Positions 7,452-15,487 of a stretch of 21,588 bases of DNA are shown here, one piece after another (the first letter of the stretch is position 1; each line of letters starts with the position of its first letter). The notes beneath the pieces were generated by a model. It saw only the letters and a program-made list of their open reading frames with translations. It made no database searches and was not told the origin of the DNA. The position numbers and the translations under genes were made by a program. Location: the NCBI GenBank assembly GCA_030849065.1, contig JASAON010001406.1:1-21588 (forward strand). Reading direction: 5' to 3'. The stretch comes from Jaenimonas drosophilae (lineage: Eukaryota; Euglenozoa; Kinetoplastea; Trypanosomatida; Trypanosomatidae).

Positions 7452-8245
7452 TGGATCAGATACAGAGCAACACATGGGCAGCGAAATGCGGTTGGCTCAT
7501 CACCTCCACGTGTTTCTTCTTTTGTGGGTGAGGGTTGCGAGCCACGTAGGCTCAACCACCGTCCGTGTGGAGCATGAAGGGGGATGTTTCCAGGTTGTAT
7601 CACCACCAGTATTACCTTCACGCGGCGGCCACATTGCTGGCCAACTTCCCGTGTTGCGCAGGTCGGATTGAGGCAGAAATGTGCAAGACAGAGCAGCAAT
7701 GACATGGCACAACATTCCTTTTTTTTTTTCTTTTCTTCCTTCCTCTCTATTAAGGAGTGCATGTGCATCAAACGATGGAGTACGTGCAAGTGGGTTGGGG
7801 TGATGCTCGTGCTCGCGATTGGATGAGGGAGACAGAAGCTTCGTTGTTCTTCTCATCTCTCCCCACAAAACATACACACGCACACACACACACGCAACAA
7901 TTTTCACTGCTTGTACTCCGGTGCGACTCTCCCCTGAAGACATATCTGACGTCATGTGCGCCCGACGTGAGATGGCGGAGAAAAGAACGGGCACAAAAAA
8001 AAGAATGAAAAAATGGCAAGAATGACGAGAAGAGGAGCGCGTGGCTCCACTGAGGTGCGGGTAGTGCCATGCGGCCGCACATGTTTGTGTGTGATTCGCA
8101 TTGTGGTATTAACGAGCCTCTCTCTTATTTTTTTTTTTCACTGTGTTCTCTTTGGTTTGTTTTCTTTTGTTGTGTACGCAACCGGAGCATTTCTGGGGTG
8201 GGTTCAGACCCTGTTTCCCCCTCGTCTTTCCGTTACTCACCCTCT

Positions 8246-8264
8246 ACACACACACACACACACA
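8246..8264. repeat. (CA)n microsatellite
   Basis: Uninterrupted CA dinucleotides in the spacer between the membrane-protein and hydrolase genes. A similar interrupted CA tract lies at about 7873-7893. Confidence 0.85.
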
Positions 8265-8407
8265 ATTCCAGACAGACACCTACCCACTAACCATGGAAAA
8301 TCGTTTTTTTTGAGCCCATACACACACTTCATGCCACCTCTCTCACGCCTCCCGAATCTCTTCATGTGGATGGCGGTGGTGAAGAGTACCTCATTATCTT
8401 CTTCATG

Positions 8408-8454
8408 CCTACTTTTTCATCATCTTCTTCTTATTCTTGCTGCGTGCTCACAAG
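8408..8454 (+). promoter_or_regulatory. Candidate spliced-leader acceptor for the hydrolase gene
   Basis: A pyrimidine-rich stretch with repeated TTCTTC motifs is followed by AG at 8453-8454. From the last ATG at about 8404 to the start codon at 8602 there is no ATG, giving a leader of about 147 nt. AG at 8513-8514 is an alternative. Confidence 0.5.
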
Positions 8455-8601
8455 ACTCCACGACACATTTCAATCATTGTTCGATCATAGCAAATCGAGG
8501 GGACCCTACCTTCAGCACATTCTGGAGCAAGACCTACCTGACTGAGAGTGCGTTGCTCGTTGAAACCTGTTGGCCACAGTCACAGACGTGTGGTGGATTG
8601 A

Positions 8602-10776
8602 ATGAATATTCATATCTCAGGCAATGTGGAGGGCCCCACTGCCATCTTTCTGGCTGGATGGCCAGACACCTCCGATGTGTTCCGCACCAACGTGATGGCG
8701 GCTCTGGCGCAGGACTATCGCATTGTGGGTCTCACTCTCCCCGGTTTTCATCAGGCGGAGCCCTTCTTCCAGCGCTACCGTAGCCACCAACGGCAGCGGG
8801 CCAAGGAACAGAAGGACGGAGATGCCAACCACCACCCTCATGACGATGTGCAACGTGAGAGCGGCCTCCTCGGGCAAGTTGGTGCAGCCGCCTCACGCAC
8901 ATGGCAGCTCGGCCGCCAACTCCTGCGTCGTGGACGACGTCTGCCCCACCACCCTACCCATGCTTCAACCTCTGCTGCTGCAGGTGCTGCTCTTGCCCTG
9001 CCCACCACATCCGCCCATGTGGAGGAGTGGTTCCCGACGGGGGTTGTCGGCCACGGCTTTCAGGACCTCATTAGCTTGTTGGAGATCGCCGTGGATACCG
9101 CCATGGAAACAAACAACTACTTCAGCCCCAGTGGGGCGATGGATGGCCGCCCCATCCTCATCGCCCACGGCTGGGGCTGCCTACTTGCCTATGAGCTGCT
9201 GCTCTGCCGGCCCACCTTCTTTGCACGCATGGTGGCGCTGGATACGGGTGCCTCCCTCTACGAGGACCGCTCTGCTACTTACGCACATGCCAGCGCATCA
9301 TCATCGCAACCGTCGGAGGAGGCACGTTCATCCACGACGGAACCTCGATCGCTGGCATCGCGCTATGCCATTCGCGGAGGTGGCGGGGTGAAGGCCTCTA
9401 CATCACCACGCCCTCCGAGCAACGCCTACAAGATGTTGGTGCTCTTCGTGCTCGAGGCATTTGTTTTGCTCTGCATGTTGGTAGTGCCTCGTCGTTTGGG
9501 TCAGTGGATGCTCCACCTCTTCCTCCGCGCCTTTGGCCGGCCCCACTACAGCTTCGATCCGCGCCACACACTGCGCTCCGACACAGAACTTCTCAATCAG
9601 CGCCTGCACCACCATTATCACCTCAGCCAGAACTACTTTGACCAACCAACACCTGCTGCTGGATGGCACCACCACCACCACCACAACAATAATCGCCACG
9701 CATCTATGCGGCGTGGGGTTGAGCAGCCAACCTTGCGTGCGGAGCTCTGTGCGGCGCCACCTGGGGCGTGGTCCATCGCCCTCATCCCATTCTTGCGTGT
9801 GGAGGCCGCGACAGACACAGCGCCATCGAACGGTGGTGGCGGCGGCGGCGGCTTCGATGAGCGTGGCCATCGTGTGGCCGCGCGGTATCCCAAATCAACG
9901 CACGCCGGTCGGCGTCGTCGGTGCATGGCGGGTGAGTTCCGCGATAGCAGTGATGATGTGGAGGATCTCATCCACGACGGCAGTGGCCCTGACTCCCCAC
10001 GTCGGCAGAGCTCCGCCATCACAACCATCTACCGAGGCTATGCCAAGGCGGAGGAGAGCGCAGATCTCAGCGGCCTCTCCCACGTCAGCCCCTACCGATC
10101 TATCCGCGAGGCTGCCGGGGCCACGTGCCCCTCATCCGCCACCCAACAAAACGCACGCTTCAGCCCGGCGCAGTTTCGCCTAAAGAAGCATGCCGTCTTT
10201 TACAAGTCGTACTACTTCCCACCGGCACCACGTCGTGGCGTAGCCGGGGAGGAGGAGGCGACGACGACGGTGAATGCCGCCGCCTGTGTGGTGGCTGATC
10301 CCGCATGGGGGTGGCTCTTCTTGCAGTTTTGGATGGGTGTGGTGCTCTCCTTCGTCTTCTCCGATCGTGATTCCAACAACAACAACAACACCAACACCGC
10401 TGCTGCTGCTGCTTCTGCTCCTGCCACGGCACCTGCCGTCTCTTCTCATCATGCTGCCCATCATCGATCATCGCACCACAGCGCACATGCCACGATGCGG
10501 CAGAGTCGCTTTGCTCCGCTCGTGACGATGCGCTATGCCGTGCCTATTCCCATTCCCATCTTGTTTATGTACGGCGGGCGTAAGTTGGCCATGCTGCACT
10601 CCACGCAGTGGTGTGAGTACATCCACACCACCAAACGTGGTGCGGATGGGATATCGGATGTGGTGGAGATGCCACACGGGGGGCATTGGTTCTTTGCGGA
10701 GCCCACGTGCCAAGCATTGGTGTGCCAGCGCATCATTGACTTTCTTCGCGCGCCAAGTCTTCCGCAAGGGGCGTGA
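8602..10776 (+). CDS. Alpha/beta-hydrolase-fold protein with large inserts and Gly at the nucleophile site
   Basis: The 724-aa protein starts right after an in-frame TGA (8599-8601), so the start is firm. The alpha/beta-hydrolase core is split. Residues 11-23 (GPTAIFLAGWPDT) give the first core strand and oxyanion turn, and 39-49 (YRIVGLTLPGF) the next strand. 185-199 (ILIAHGWGCLLAYEL) is the nucleophile elbow, 653-667 (ILFMYGGRKLAMLHS) the late strand, and GGHWF with His695 the catalytic His position. In the epoxide-hydrolase-like branch the elbow usually reads His-Asp-Trp-Gly, and in lipases Gly-x-Ser-x-Gly. Here the position is Gly190 (GGC, 9169-9171), so no nucleophile is visible. About 400 residues of insert lie between elbow and late strand, with poly-His (356-361), poly-Gly, poly-Asn and Ala runs. 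Two hydrophobic segments (about 276-296 and 568-586) may be membrane-spanning or part of a cap. It is probably a pseudoenzyme or one with relocated chemistry. The family level is confident; the role is unknown. Confidence 0.85.
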   Translation: MNIHISGNVEGPTAIFLAGWPDTSDVFRTNVMAALAQDYRIVGLTLPGFHQAEPFFQRYRSHQRQRAKEQKDGDANHHPHDDVQRESGLLGQVGAAASRTWQLGRQLLRRGRRLPHHPTHASTSAAAGAALALPTTSAHVEEWFPTGVVGHGFQDLISLLEIAVDTAMETNNYFSPSGAMDGRPILIAHGWGCLLAYELLLCRPTFFARMVALDTGASLYEDRSATYAHASASSSQPSEEARSSTTEPRSLASRYAIRGGGGVKASTSPRPPSNAYKMLVLFVLEAFVLLCMLVVPRRLGQWMLHLFLRAFGRPHYSFDPRHTLRSDTELLNQRLHHHYHLSQNYFDQPTPAAGWHHHHHHNNNRHASMRRGVEQPTLRAELCAAPPGAWSIALIPFLRVEAATDTAPSNGGGGGGGFDERGHRVAARYPKSTHAGRRRRCMAGEFRDSSDDVEDLIHDGSGPDSPRRQSSAITTIYRGYAKAEESADLSGLSHVSPYRSIREAAGATCPSSATQQNARFSPAQFRLKKHAVFYKSYYFPPAPRRGVAGEEEATTTVNAAACVVADPAWGWLFLQFWMGVVLSFVFSDRDSNNNNNTNTAAAAASAPATAPAVSSHHAAHHRSSHHSAHATMRQSRFAPLVTMRYAVPIPIPILFMYGGRKLAMLHSTQWCEYIHTTKRGADGISDVVEMPHGGHWFFAEPTCQALVCQRIIDFLRAPSLPQGA

Positions 10777-11076
10777 GCGTTCGTTTTTTTTTTGTTTTGT
10801 TTTGTTTTTTTTGTTCGTTTTCGTTTGTTTCGCACGTGAACGTCATCAACTTCATCGCTTTTCCACACATAACACGTTGATGATGAATACGACACAACAT
10901 GAATGGTACCAATCAATGGATGTAGTGCGCCATGCCATGCTACACAAGCACCACACACCTTCTTCGTCTTCTTCTTCTTCCTTCCTTTCTTTGTGGCTTA
11001 ACTCTCATGCAGGTACACCCATCATCACGCAGCACGCCTGTACGCACACCTCATCACTCAACCACCACCCAACAAG
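10777..11076 (+). other. Spacer with T-rich 3' end signal region
   Basis: Directly after the hydrolase stop is a T-rich stretch of TTTTG-type repeats (10783-10830). ATGs are frequent until about 11008. No gene is visible. Confidence 0.6.
10963..11012 (+). promoter_or_regulatory. Spliced-leader acceptor for the WD-repeat gene
   Basis: A long CTTCTTCTTC pyrimidine tract is followed by a CAG ending at 11012, 64 nt before the ATG at 11077. An ATG lies just before this AG (about 11008) and none after it, which supports use of this site. Confidence 0.65.
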
Positions 11077-12915
11077 ATGGATCTCGACGGAGAAGATGCA
11101 TCCGACGCTTGCCTGCTGCTCGGCGACGATGAAACGCCGGCGGTGCCACCCTCGCTCATGTGTTCTGCCCCCGTGATGGATCTGTGCTTCCACCCGCAGC
11201 TGCCCATCCTCGCCGCCGGCCTCGTGACGGGTGAGGTGGAGATTTATGAGTGTACCGACCAGGAGACCATCAAGAAGCCCATGCAGAACGACTTTGGTTC
11301 GTGGATTTTCGGCCCCAACAAGACCTACTCTGAGCAGGATGATATTGTGCTGAATTATCATCATCAAAACATGCGCATGCACCCATCGGGTGGCATCTCG
11401 TCGATGGAGTTCACCGACGATGGGGTGTACCTGGTGTCGGCGAGTAGCGATCGCACCATCTCCGTGATGGATTGTGTCTCAGCCCGCCTGGTGATTCACA
11501 TCAACGCCTCACAAATGGAGTCGTTGTCGGAGAAGAGCAAGAAGAAGCTCAAGACACCGGTGCCGAGTAGGCGAAAGCCGCTGAAGCGAGGCAAGAAGGG
11601 GGCGGCGGCGATGGAGGTGGTGAACCCGCACAAACATGGCGTTTCCGCGCTGAATGTTTGCGATGAAAATCTCATCGCCACCGGAGACGATGATGGGCTC
11701 ATCGCCATTTGGGATATGCGTGAGCGACGACCCGTACACACCTACCACGAACACGCCGACTACGTCTCGCAGCTGTGCTACTTCACCGATGTGGCGGAGC
11801 TCGTCTCGAGCAGCGGTGATACCTGCCTCGGCGTCTATGACCTCCGCGGCGCACGCATTCGCGACTTCAGTGAGAAGCGAAAAGATGAGATTAGCTGCTT
11901 CGCCTTCATCAACGCCTCTGGCGCCAACAGCAGCTCCTTCATTCCTAGTATTCTCTGTGGCACCCCAACAGGCACGTTGCCCATGTGGAAGTACGGCTCG
12001 TGGCGTCGTCCCTACGATGCGATGGAGTACCACCCGAAGGAGTGCGAATCCATCATCTCCTTCCATGGCGAAGACACCGCCTTCAACCACAACCTTGTTC
12101 TGACTGGGGCCTGCGATGGTTTGGTGCGTGTGATTCAGATGTACCCGCTCCGACGCAACCTCTGCCAGCTCAGTGCGCGCGACTACAGCTACAACCACGC
12201 CAACTCCTCCACGGGGTCGGGGGGAAGCGGGAGTAGCAGCTACCACAACAGCAACTTCATCACGAAGAAGAAGAGAGGCCATGAGGGGATTCGTCATATG
12301 CGTCTTCGGCATGATTCACGTGTGTTGGCGGTGTCAGGAACGGATAATATCGTGGATTTTGTAGATGTGCGGTTCCTCACGGATGAAAAGATGCTCGATG
12401 AGCTGCGCGGGAAGGCGGAGCGGCGCCACATGACAACCATCCGCAACATGGAGCGCGAGAAGGCAGAGACAGAGGAGCGTGAGCGTCTGGCGGCAGAGGC
12501 AGGCTCCGACGACAGCGATGATGATGATGATGATGATGATGATTCCAGCAGCGATGATGGAAGCAGCAGCAGCAGCAGTGATGATGATGATGATGGCAAC
12601 ATGGCTGCCAAGTTCGCACGTCGCGAGGTGGCGCGGAAGGCAGCCAAGCGCGCCACTGCCAAGGTCGTGGATGATGCTCAACCAACAAGAAAGACGAAGA
12701 AGGCTCCCGCCACAGTAGTTGCGGCAGCACCGGAGCGTACTCCAGATGACTACATGGAGGAGATCAAGCTTGACCGCCAGACGAAGCGCGAACGTGTGGC
12801 GGCGGCCAAGTGGCTGAAGCTGGAGAAGAAGAAGAAGATTCATTTTGGCTTCGAGAAGCGTCGTCGTCGCGTTGGTGGCTTCTTTGGTGATATGGCCAAC
12901 GGCGGCGGCGAATGA
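11077..12915 (+). CDS. WDR55: WDR55/Jip5-like WD-repeat protein
   Basis: The 612-aa protein opens, after an acidic leader, with APVMDLCFHPQLPILAAGLV (31-50), the typical first blade of the WDR55/Jip5 family. Further blades are visible at about 105-140 (SASSDRTISVMD), 185-222 (ATGDDDGLIAIWD), 226-260 (SSSGDTCLGVYD), 270-308 (CGTPTGTLPMWK), 324-358 (TGACDGLVRVIQM) and 402-433 (SGTDNIVDFVD), seven in all. A basic insert at 152-175 interrupts the second blade and a Gly/Ser insert (378-393) the last. The C-terminus has a long Asp/Ser tract (478-506), then Lys/Arg-rich segments, and ends with RVGGFFGDM, resembling the Phe-Phe-Ala-Asp-Leu/Met end of WDR55/Jip5. In other eukaryotes these are nucleolar proteins of ribosome biogenesis; acidic and basic tails fit a nucleolar protein. 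Family assignment is good; function in this organism is inferred. Confidence 0.87.
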   Translation: MDLDGEDASDACLLLGDDETPAVPPSLMCSAPVMDLCFHPQLPILAAGLVTGEVEIYECTDQETIKKPMQNDFGSWIFGPNKTYSEQDDIVLNYHHQNMRMHPSGGISSMEFTDDGVYLVSASSDRTISVMDCVSARLVIHINASQMESLSEKSKKKLKTPVPSRRKPLKRGKKGAAAMEVVNPHKHGVSALNVCDENLIATGDDDGLIAIWDMRERRPVHTYHEHADYVSQLCYFTDVAELVSSSGDTCLGVYDLRGARIRDFSEKRKDEISCFAFINASGANSSSFIPSILCGTPTGTLPMWKYGSWRRPYDAMEYHPKECESIISFHGEDTAFNHNLVLTGACDGLVRVIQMYPLRRNLCQLSARDYSYNHANSSTGSGGSGSSSYHNSNFITKKKRGHEGIRHMRLRHDSRVLAVSGTDNIVDFVDVRFLTDEKMLDELRGKAERRHMTTIRNMEREKAETEERERLAAEAGSDDSDDDDDDDDDSSSDDGSSSSSSDDDDDGNMAAKFARREVARKAAKRATAKVVDDAQPTRKTKKAPATVVAAAPERTPDDYMEEIKLDRQTKRERVAAAKWLKLEKKKKIHFGFEKRRRRVGGFFGDMANGGGE

Positions 12916-12934
12916 GTGAGTGAGTGAGTGAGTG
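12913..12934 (+). repeat. (TGAG)n tract beginning at the stop codon
   Basis: Five TGAG units start exactly with the TGA stop of the WDR55-like gene. Because the unit is four bases, TGA recurs in all three frames within the tract, so readthrough or frameshifted ribosomes would stop at once. Confidence 0.9.
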
Positions 12935-13361
12935 CGGGAGAGTTCCATGCATCATCGCAACAACATCAGATCTTCTTTTGGGTTGTTGGCGTTTGATGGC
13001 GCACGAAGACTTAATCTGGCAACACACAACAAACGTGTTGGATGACTTCACTCGTGTTGGCCCACACCCCTTCTGAATGTTGCGTGTGTGTGTGTGCGTG
13101 TGCGGAGAAGAGCTGGATGGGGGCGGGTACCACCCCAGCTGTGTATGGACGTATAACTGTGCGTATAACAACACTGAATAAAGTTGTGTGTAGTGCATCA
13201 TGTGTGTGTGTGTGCTCTCCTCTGCTGAGATGTGTTGTTGCTGTGGGCAGACATCATGATCATCTTTACTTTTTCTTTTTGGTTGTTGTTGTTGTTTTAA
13301 TAGGTTGAGTGTGGCTGCCTACTGTGGCTGCACGTGCTTCACTGCTCCACACCTCATCACG
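12916..13361 (+). other. Spacer between WDR55-like and flavodoxin-like genes
   Basis: About 450 nt without a gene. It contains several GT-rich tracts and scattered ATGs up to 13256, then none until 13362. Confidence 0.55.
13264..13303 (+). promoter_or_regulatory. Spliced-leader acceptor for the flavodoxin-like membrane protein
   Basis: A T-rich tract (CTTTACTTTTTCTTTTTGG, then TTG repeats and TTTT) ends in TAG at 13301-13303. The next ATG is 13362, so 13362 rather than the in-frame TTG at 13305 is the likely start. Confidence 0.6.
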
Positions 13362-14420
13362 ATGGCGGAGCTTCTTGTGCTCCACGACCGCTGCGCGTCG
13401 GAGGCCGCCAAACTAAAGACCATCTTTGATGCGGATGATCTTGCGGATGATGCCCTTTCATGGCGTACCATGACGCTACACGCAGCCACGACGAAGCGCC
13501 TGTTTCACACGGAGGGCTCCGCCTCCCCGCCACGCCATCTCATCGTCGTGCTCAGCGACCATCACGAGGAACCAACACAAAAGTTCTCCCAGTACCTGCA
13601 TGATGATGTGGAGGAGGATGCACTGCGGCACACCCTCTTCGCCATTATCATGGTGGGCGAGCATCAATCGAAGGAGGCGGAAGAACTCCGTCGTGAGCTT
13701 GAACGGCATGGAGCAGTGTGCCGTGGCACCACACATCTTCACGGAAGAACAACTGCAGAGATGCACGCGCTCCGCCAGAATGTGCTGGAGGATCTCCTCC
13801 ACCACCGCACTGCAACCTCATCGACGACGCGATGGCCCTTGATGATGAAAGCTGCCGTGGTGTTGTTGGTGGTGTTGGTGGCGTGGGCGTGGGGAGGGGC
13901 ACATGATGATGTTGTTCGTACGACCCCAGCCTGCGGATGTGCCAGGGCAGCGTCACTTAGCAACAACCCCATTGCATCCTTGTTGGCCTACAGCAGCCGC
14001 TCACGCATTGATGGCCTACATCTCATACTCCCTGATGGCGAGGCCGCGGGGGAGGAACGGTTGCAGCGGTCAATGGCGTTTTTGGGTGAGTCGGCGTGCA
14101 GCGGCACAACATTGGTGGTGGATCTGCGGCAGCGAACGTTTTCAAACGCGTTGGAGCTGCACACAGCCCTGCGCCAGCCCTTTGATGCCACCAAAAAACA
14201 TGCAACACGTTGTGTCGTGTGGGTCGTCAGTGAGAAGAGCCTCACCACCACGGGTGGTGTGCTGAAGGCATTGCTGGAAGAGAATCAGCTTCTGCAGAAG
14301 GAGGTGGTGCCACGGGGAAGCAAAGGTGTGTTGCTGCTGCCGTCTTCGCGAAACCGTGAAGGTTTGAAGGCGGCCCTCCCACATCGTGTCGTGCATATGT
14401 TTCGTAGTGAGCGCATCTGA
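13362..14420 (+). CDS. Membrane protein with two degenerate flavodoxin-like domains (tentative)
   Basis: This 352-aa protein has no full family signature. Its N-terminal 150 residues follow the order of a flavodoxin: strand MAELLVLHD, a helix, strand and helix TMTLHAATTKRLF (37-49), strand HLIVVLSDHHEEPTQKF (59-75), helix, strand TLFAIIMVGE (91-100), then RRELERHGA (110-118). The first module of the reductase at 15804 shows LTLNQAITKKIL, LVIVCSTTGEGEPPENAARF, FTVLALGDTN and KLHEAGG in the same order and with similar spacing. The phosphate loop (S/T-x-T-G) and the flavin-stacking loops are gone, so FMN binding is unlikely. One transmembrane helix follows (about 159-177, with AAVVLLVVLVAWAW). 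Residues 215-340 repeat an alternating strand/helix pattern (GLHLILPD, TTLVVDL, CVVWVVSEKS, GVLLLPS) that may be a second such domain. The flavodoxin call is my inference from pattern; the gene itself is secure from length, start context and codon use. Confidence 0.7.
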   Translation: MAELLVLHDRCASEAAKLKTIFDADDLADDALSWRTMTLHAATTKRLFHTEGSASPPRHLIVVLSDHHEEPTQKFSQYLHDDVEEDALRHTLFAIIMVGEHQSKEAEELRRELERHGAVCRGTTHLHGRTTAEMHALRQNVLEDLLHHRTATSSTTRWPLMMKAAVVLLVVLVAWAWGGAHDDVVRTTPACGCARAASLSNNPIASLLAYSSRSRIDGLHLILPDGEAAGEERLQRSMAFLGESACSGTTLVVDLRQRTFSNALELHTALRQPFDATKKHATRCVVWVVSEKSLTTTGGVLKALLEENQLLQKEVVPRGSKGVLLLPSSRNREGLKAALPHRVVHMFRSERI

Positions 14421-14748
14421 GGTGAAAAGCATGCCATCCTCATCACACGGAAGGCTCGTAGCACCTTTTTCCTCATCAACACACACACACGCACACACAC
14501 ACACTTTCAGAATACGTGCTGCAACTCTACACCAACACCAACAAGATTGGCTGTCCAGCCCCGTTATTCTGTTCGTGCCAATTCATGCTTCACATCAACA
14601 CCATCTCTCTCTCTCTCTCTTTTGTTGTGTGCCATTGATTCATCTGAAGTACGTCTGTGCGAGCTGGTACATCCCAACACATACACACACACACAAAACA
14701 CAGATTTTCACTCTGTATTCTTCCTAGTTAGCTCTCCACGCATCAGCC
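14421..14748 (+). other. Spacer with CA and CT repeats
   Basis: Holds CA repeats near 14477-14504 and 14683-14697 and a CT tract near 14603-14621. ATGs stop at about 14584. No gene is visible. Confidence 0.55.
14704..14727 (+). promoter_or_regulatory. Spliced-leader acceptor for the Cys-rich protein
   Basis: TTTTCACTCTGTATTCTTCCTAG ends in AG at 14726-14727, 21 nt before the ATG at 14749; a second AG at 14730-14731 is equally close. No ATG intervenes. Confidence 0.6.
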
Positions 14749-15135
14749 ATGCCTCCTCTTCCAGCCAAGGGCAAGAAGGACGAGAAGAAGAAGAAGGCGC
14801 CGCCCTCCGTCTTGTGTGGATGTGGCGCAGAAACGTACCGACCTCCACCAAAGGGCAAGAAACAGATGGCACCGATTGAGCACAACCCAGGTTGCGTGTT
14901 CCAACGCACCACCTGCGAGGGCTACCCACACCTCCCACGCTGTGAGGTCTGCCAGGCACCGTGCAAGTTCTGCGCGGGGAAGAATCGTTGGTGCCCGCAC
15001 TGTTATGAGCACCAATGTCACTACATACACACACGCATCGTGCAAGGTTGGGCCGACACCGCAGCTGCCGTGGCACCTCTGAAGGCCAACTCCAAGATTG
15101 AGCGTTTTCCCTACATTGGCGGCTATTTTTACTAG
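14749..15135 (+). CDS. Small Cys-rich, probably zinc-binding protein
   Basis: This 128-aa protein has a Lys-rich N-terminus (KGKKDEKKKK, residues 7-16) and then many Cys/His: CGC (23-25), His45, Cys49, Cys56, CxxC (65/68), CxxC (72/75), CxxC (82/85), Cys90, with His84, 88, 91 and 94 nearby. This is enough ligands for two or three zinc ions, but the spacing does not match a finger class I can name with confidence. The C-terminal part (95-128) lacks Cys and ends in an aromatic IGGYFY. The start is the first ATG after a good acceptor and the codons are C/G-ending, so I take it as a real gene. The basic tail could bind nucleic acid, but that is a guess. Confidence 0.8.
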   Translation: MPPLPAKGKKDEKKKKAPPSVLCGCGAETYRPPPKGKKQMAPIEHNPGCVFQRTTCEGYPHLPRCEVCQAPCKFCAGKNRWCPHCYEHQCHYIHTRIVQGWADTAAAVAPLKANSKIERFPYIGGYFY

Positions 15136-15286
15136 CAGCATGCTCGAGTGCTCTTTCAGATGGAGAGATGCGTTGTGCTTGTCATTGGGAACGCACGCCG
15201 GGGTGCGTTCGTTGTGCCACGACTGTTGTTGTTGTTGTTGTTGTTGTTGTTTTCAGCTTGTGGATCAGCTACTCCCTGCTGAGGAG
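15136..15286 (+). other. Spacer with hairpin and TTG tract
   Basis: Contains a perfect 8-bp hairpin at 15189-15210 (GAACGCAC/GTGCGTTC, 6-nt loop), a TTG repeat at 15224-15250, and a TTTTCAG acceptor ending at 15256. Confidence 0.6.
15224..15256 (+). promoter_or_regulatory. TTG-repeat tract with TTTTCAG acceptor
   Basis: About nine TTG units lead into TTTTCAG, a good spliced-leader acceptor in form. The nearest downstream ATG is at 15287, 31 nt on, which opens a 66-codon frame. Confidence 0.45.
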
Positions 15287-15487
15287 ATGTTGCACTCGCT
15301 GGAGCACGTGATTGCCACACTGGAGAACCTGCAACAAACACACACGCACCACGCACACATCATCATCCCTCTCTTGGGGTTCTGTTTGGTGCTCGTGTGT
15401 TGTTGTTGCTGCTACCCACCCTTCTTGATGTACTCAACACTTCTTGTTGGCCAACTTAGAGGCCGCAAGTACCACACCAATACCTAG
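15287..15487 (+). CDS. Possible small membrane protein (66 aa)
   Basis: The frame begins MLHSLEHVIATLENLQQ, an amphipathic helix by eye. It then has a His-rich turn, a hydrophobic segment about residues 24-43 containing five consecutive Cys, a second hydrophobic patch (FLMYSTLLVG), and a basic end (RGRKYHTNT). It starts 31 nt after an acceptor-like site with no ATG for about 115 nt upstream. The helix-like sequence extends in frame upstream of the ATG to the acceptor (LVDQLLPAEE). Against it: the Cys run comes from a TGT/TGC microsatellite, the frame lies in a repeat-rich spacer, and I know no family. It could equally be part of a UTR. Confidence 0.35.
   Translation: MLHSLEHVIATLENLQQTHTHHAHIIIPLLGFCLVLVCCCCCYPPFLMYSTLLVGQLRGRKYHTNT

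Larger units (their letters stand above)
7308..8601 (+). other. Microsatellite-rich spacer
   Basis: About 1.3 kb with no convincing gene. It carries a (GT)n run joined to 11 G at 7429-7451, CA repeats near 7873-7893 and 8246-8264, and pure T runs near 7717-7730 and 8128-8138. ATGs occur throughout up to about 8404. Open frames here are compositional, and one of up to 256 codons (8013-8783) runs out of frame into the next gene. Confidence 0.6.

Noticed and set aside
8013..8783. 256-codon open frame upstream of and overlapping the hydrolase start
   Set aside because: It begins in repeat-rich spacer, has no family motif, runs through CA and T repeats, and its end overlaps the clearly coding hydrolase frame in another register.
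13305..13361. Upstream extension of the flavodoxin-like protein from TTG 13305
   Set aside because: It starts two bases after the acceptor TAG, has no ATG, and the first ATG at 13362 is followed at once by a plausible first strand.
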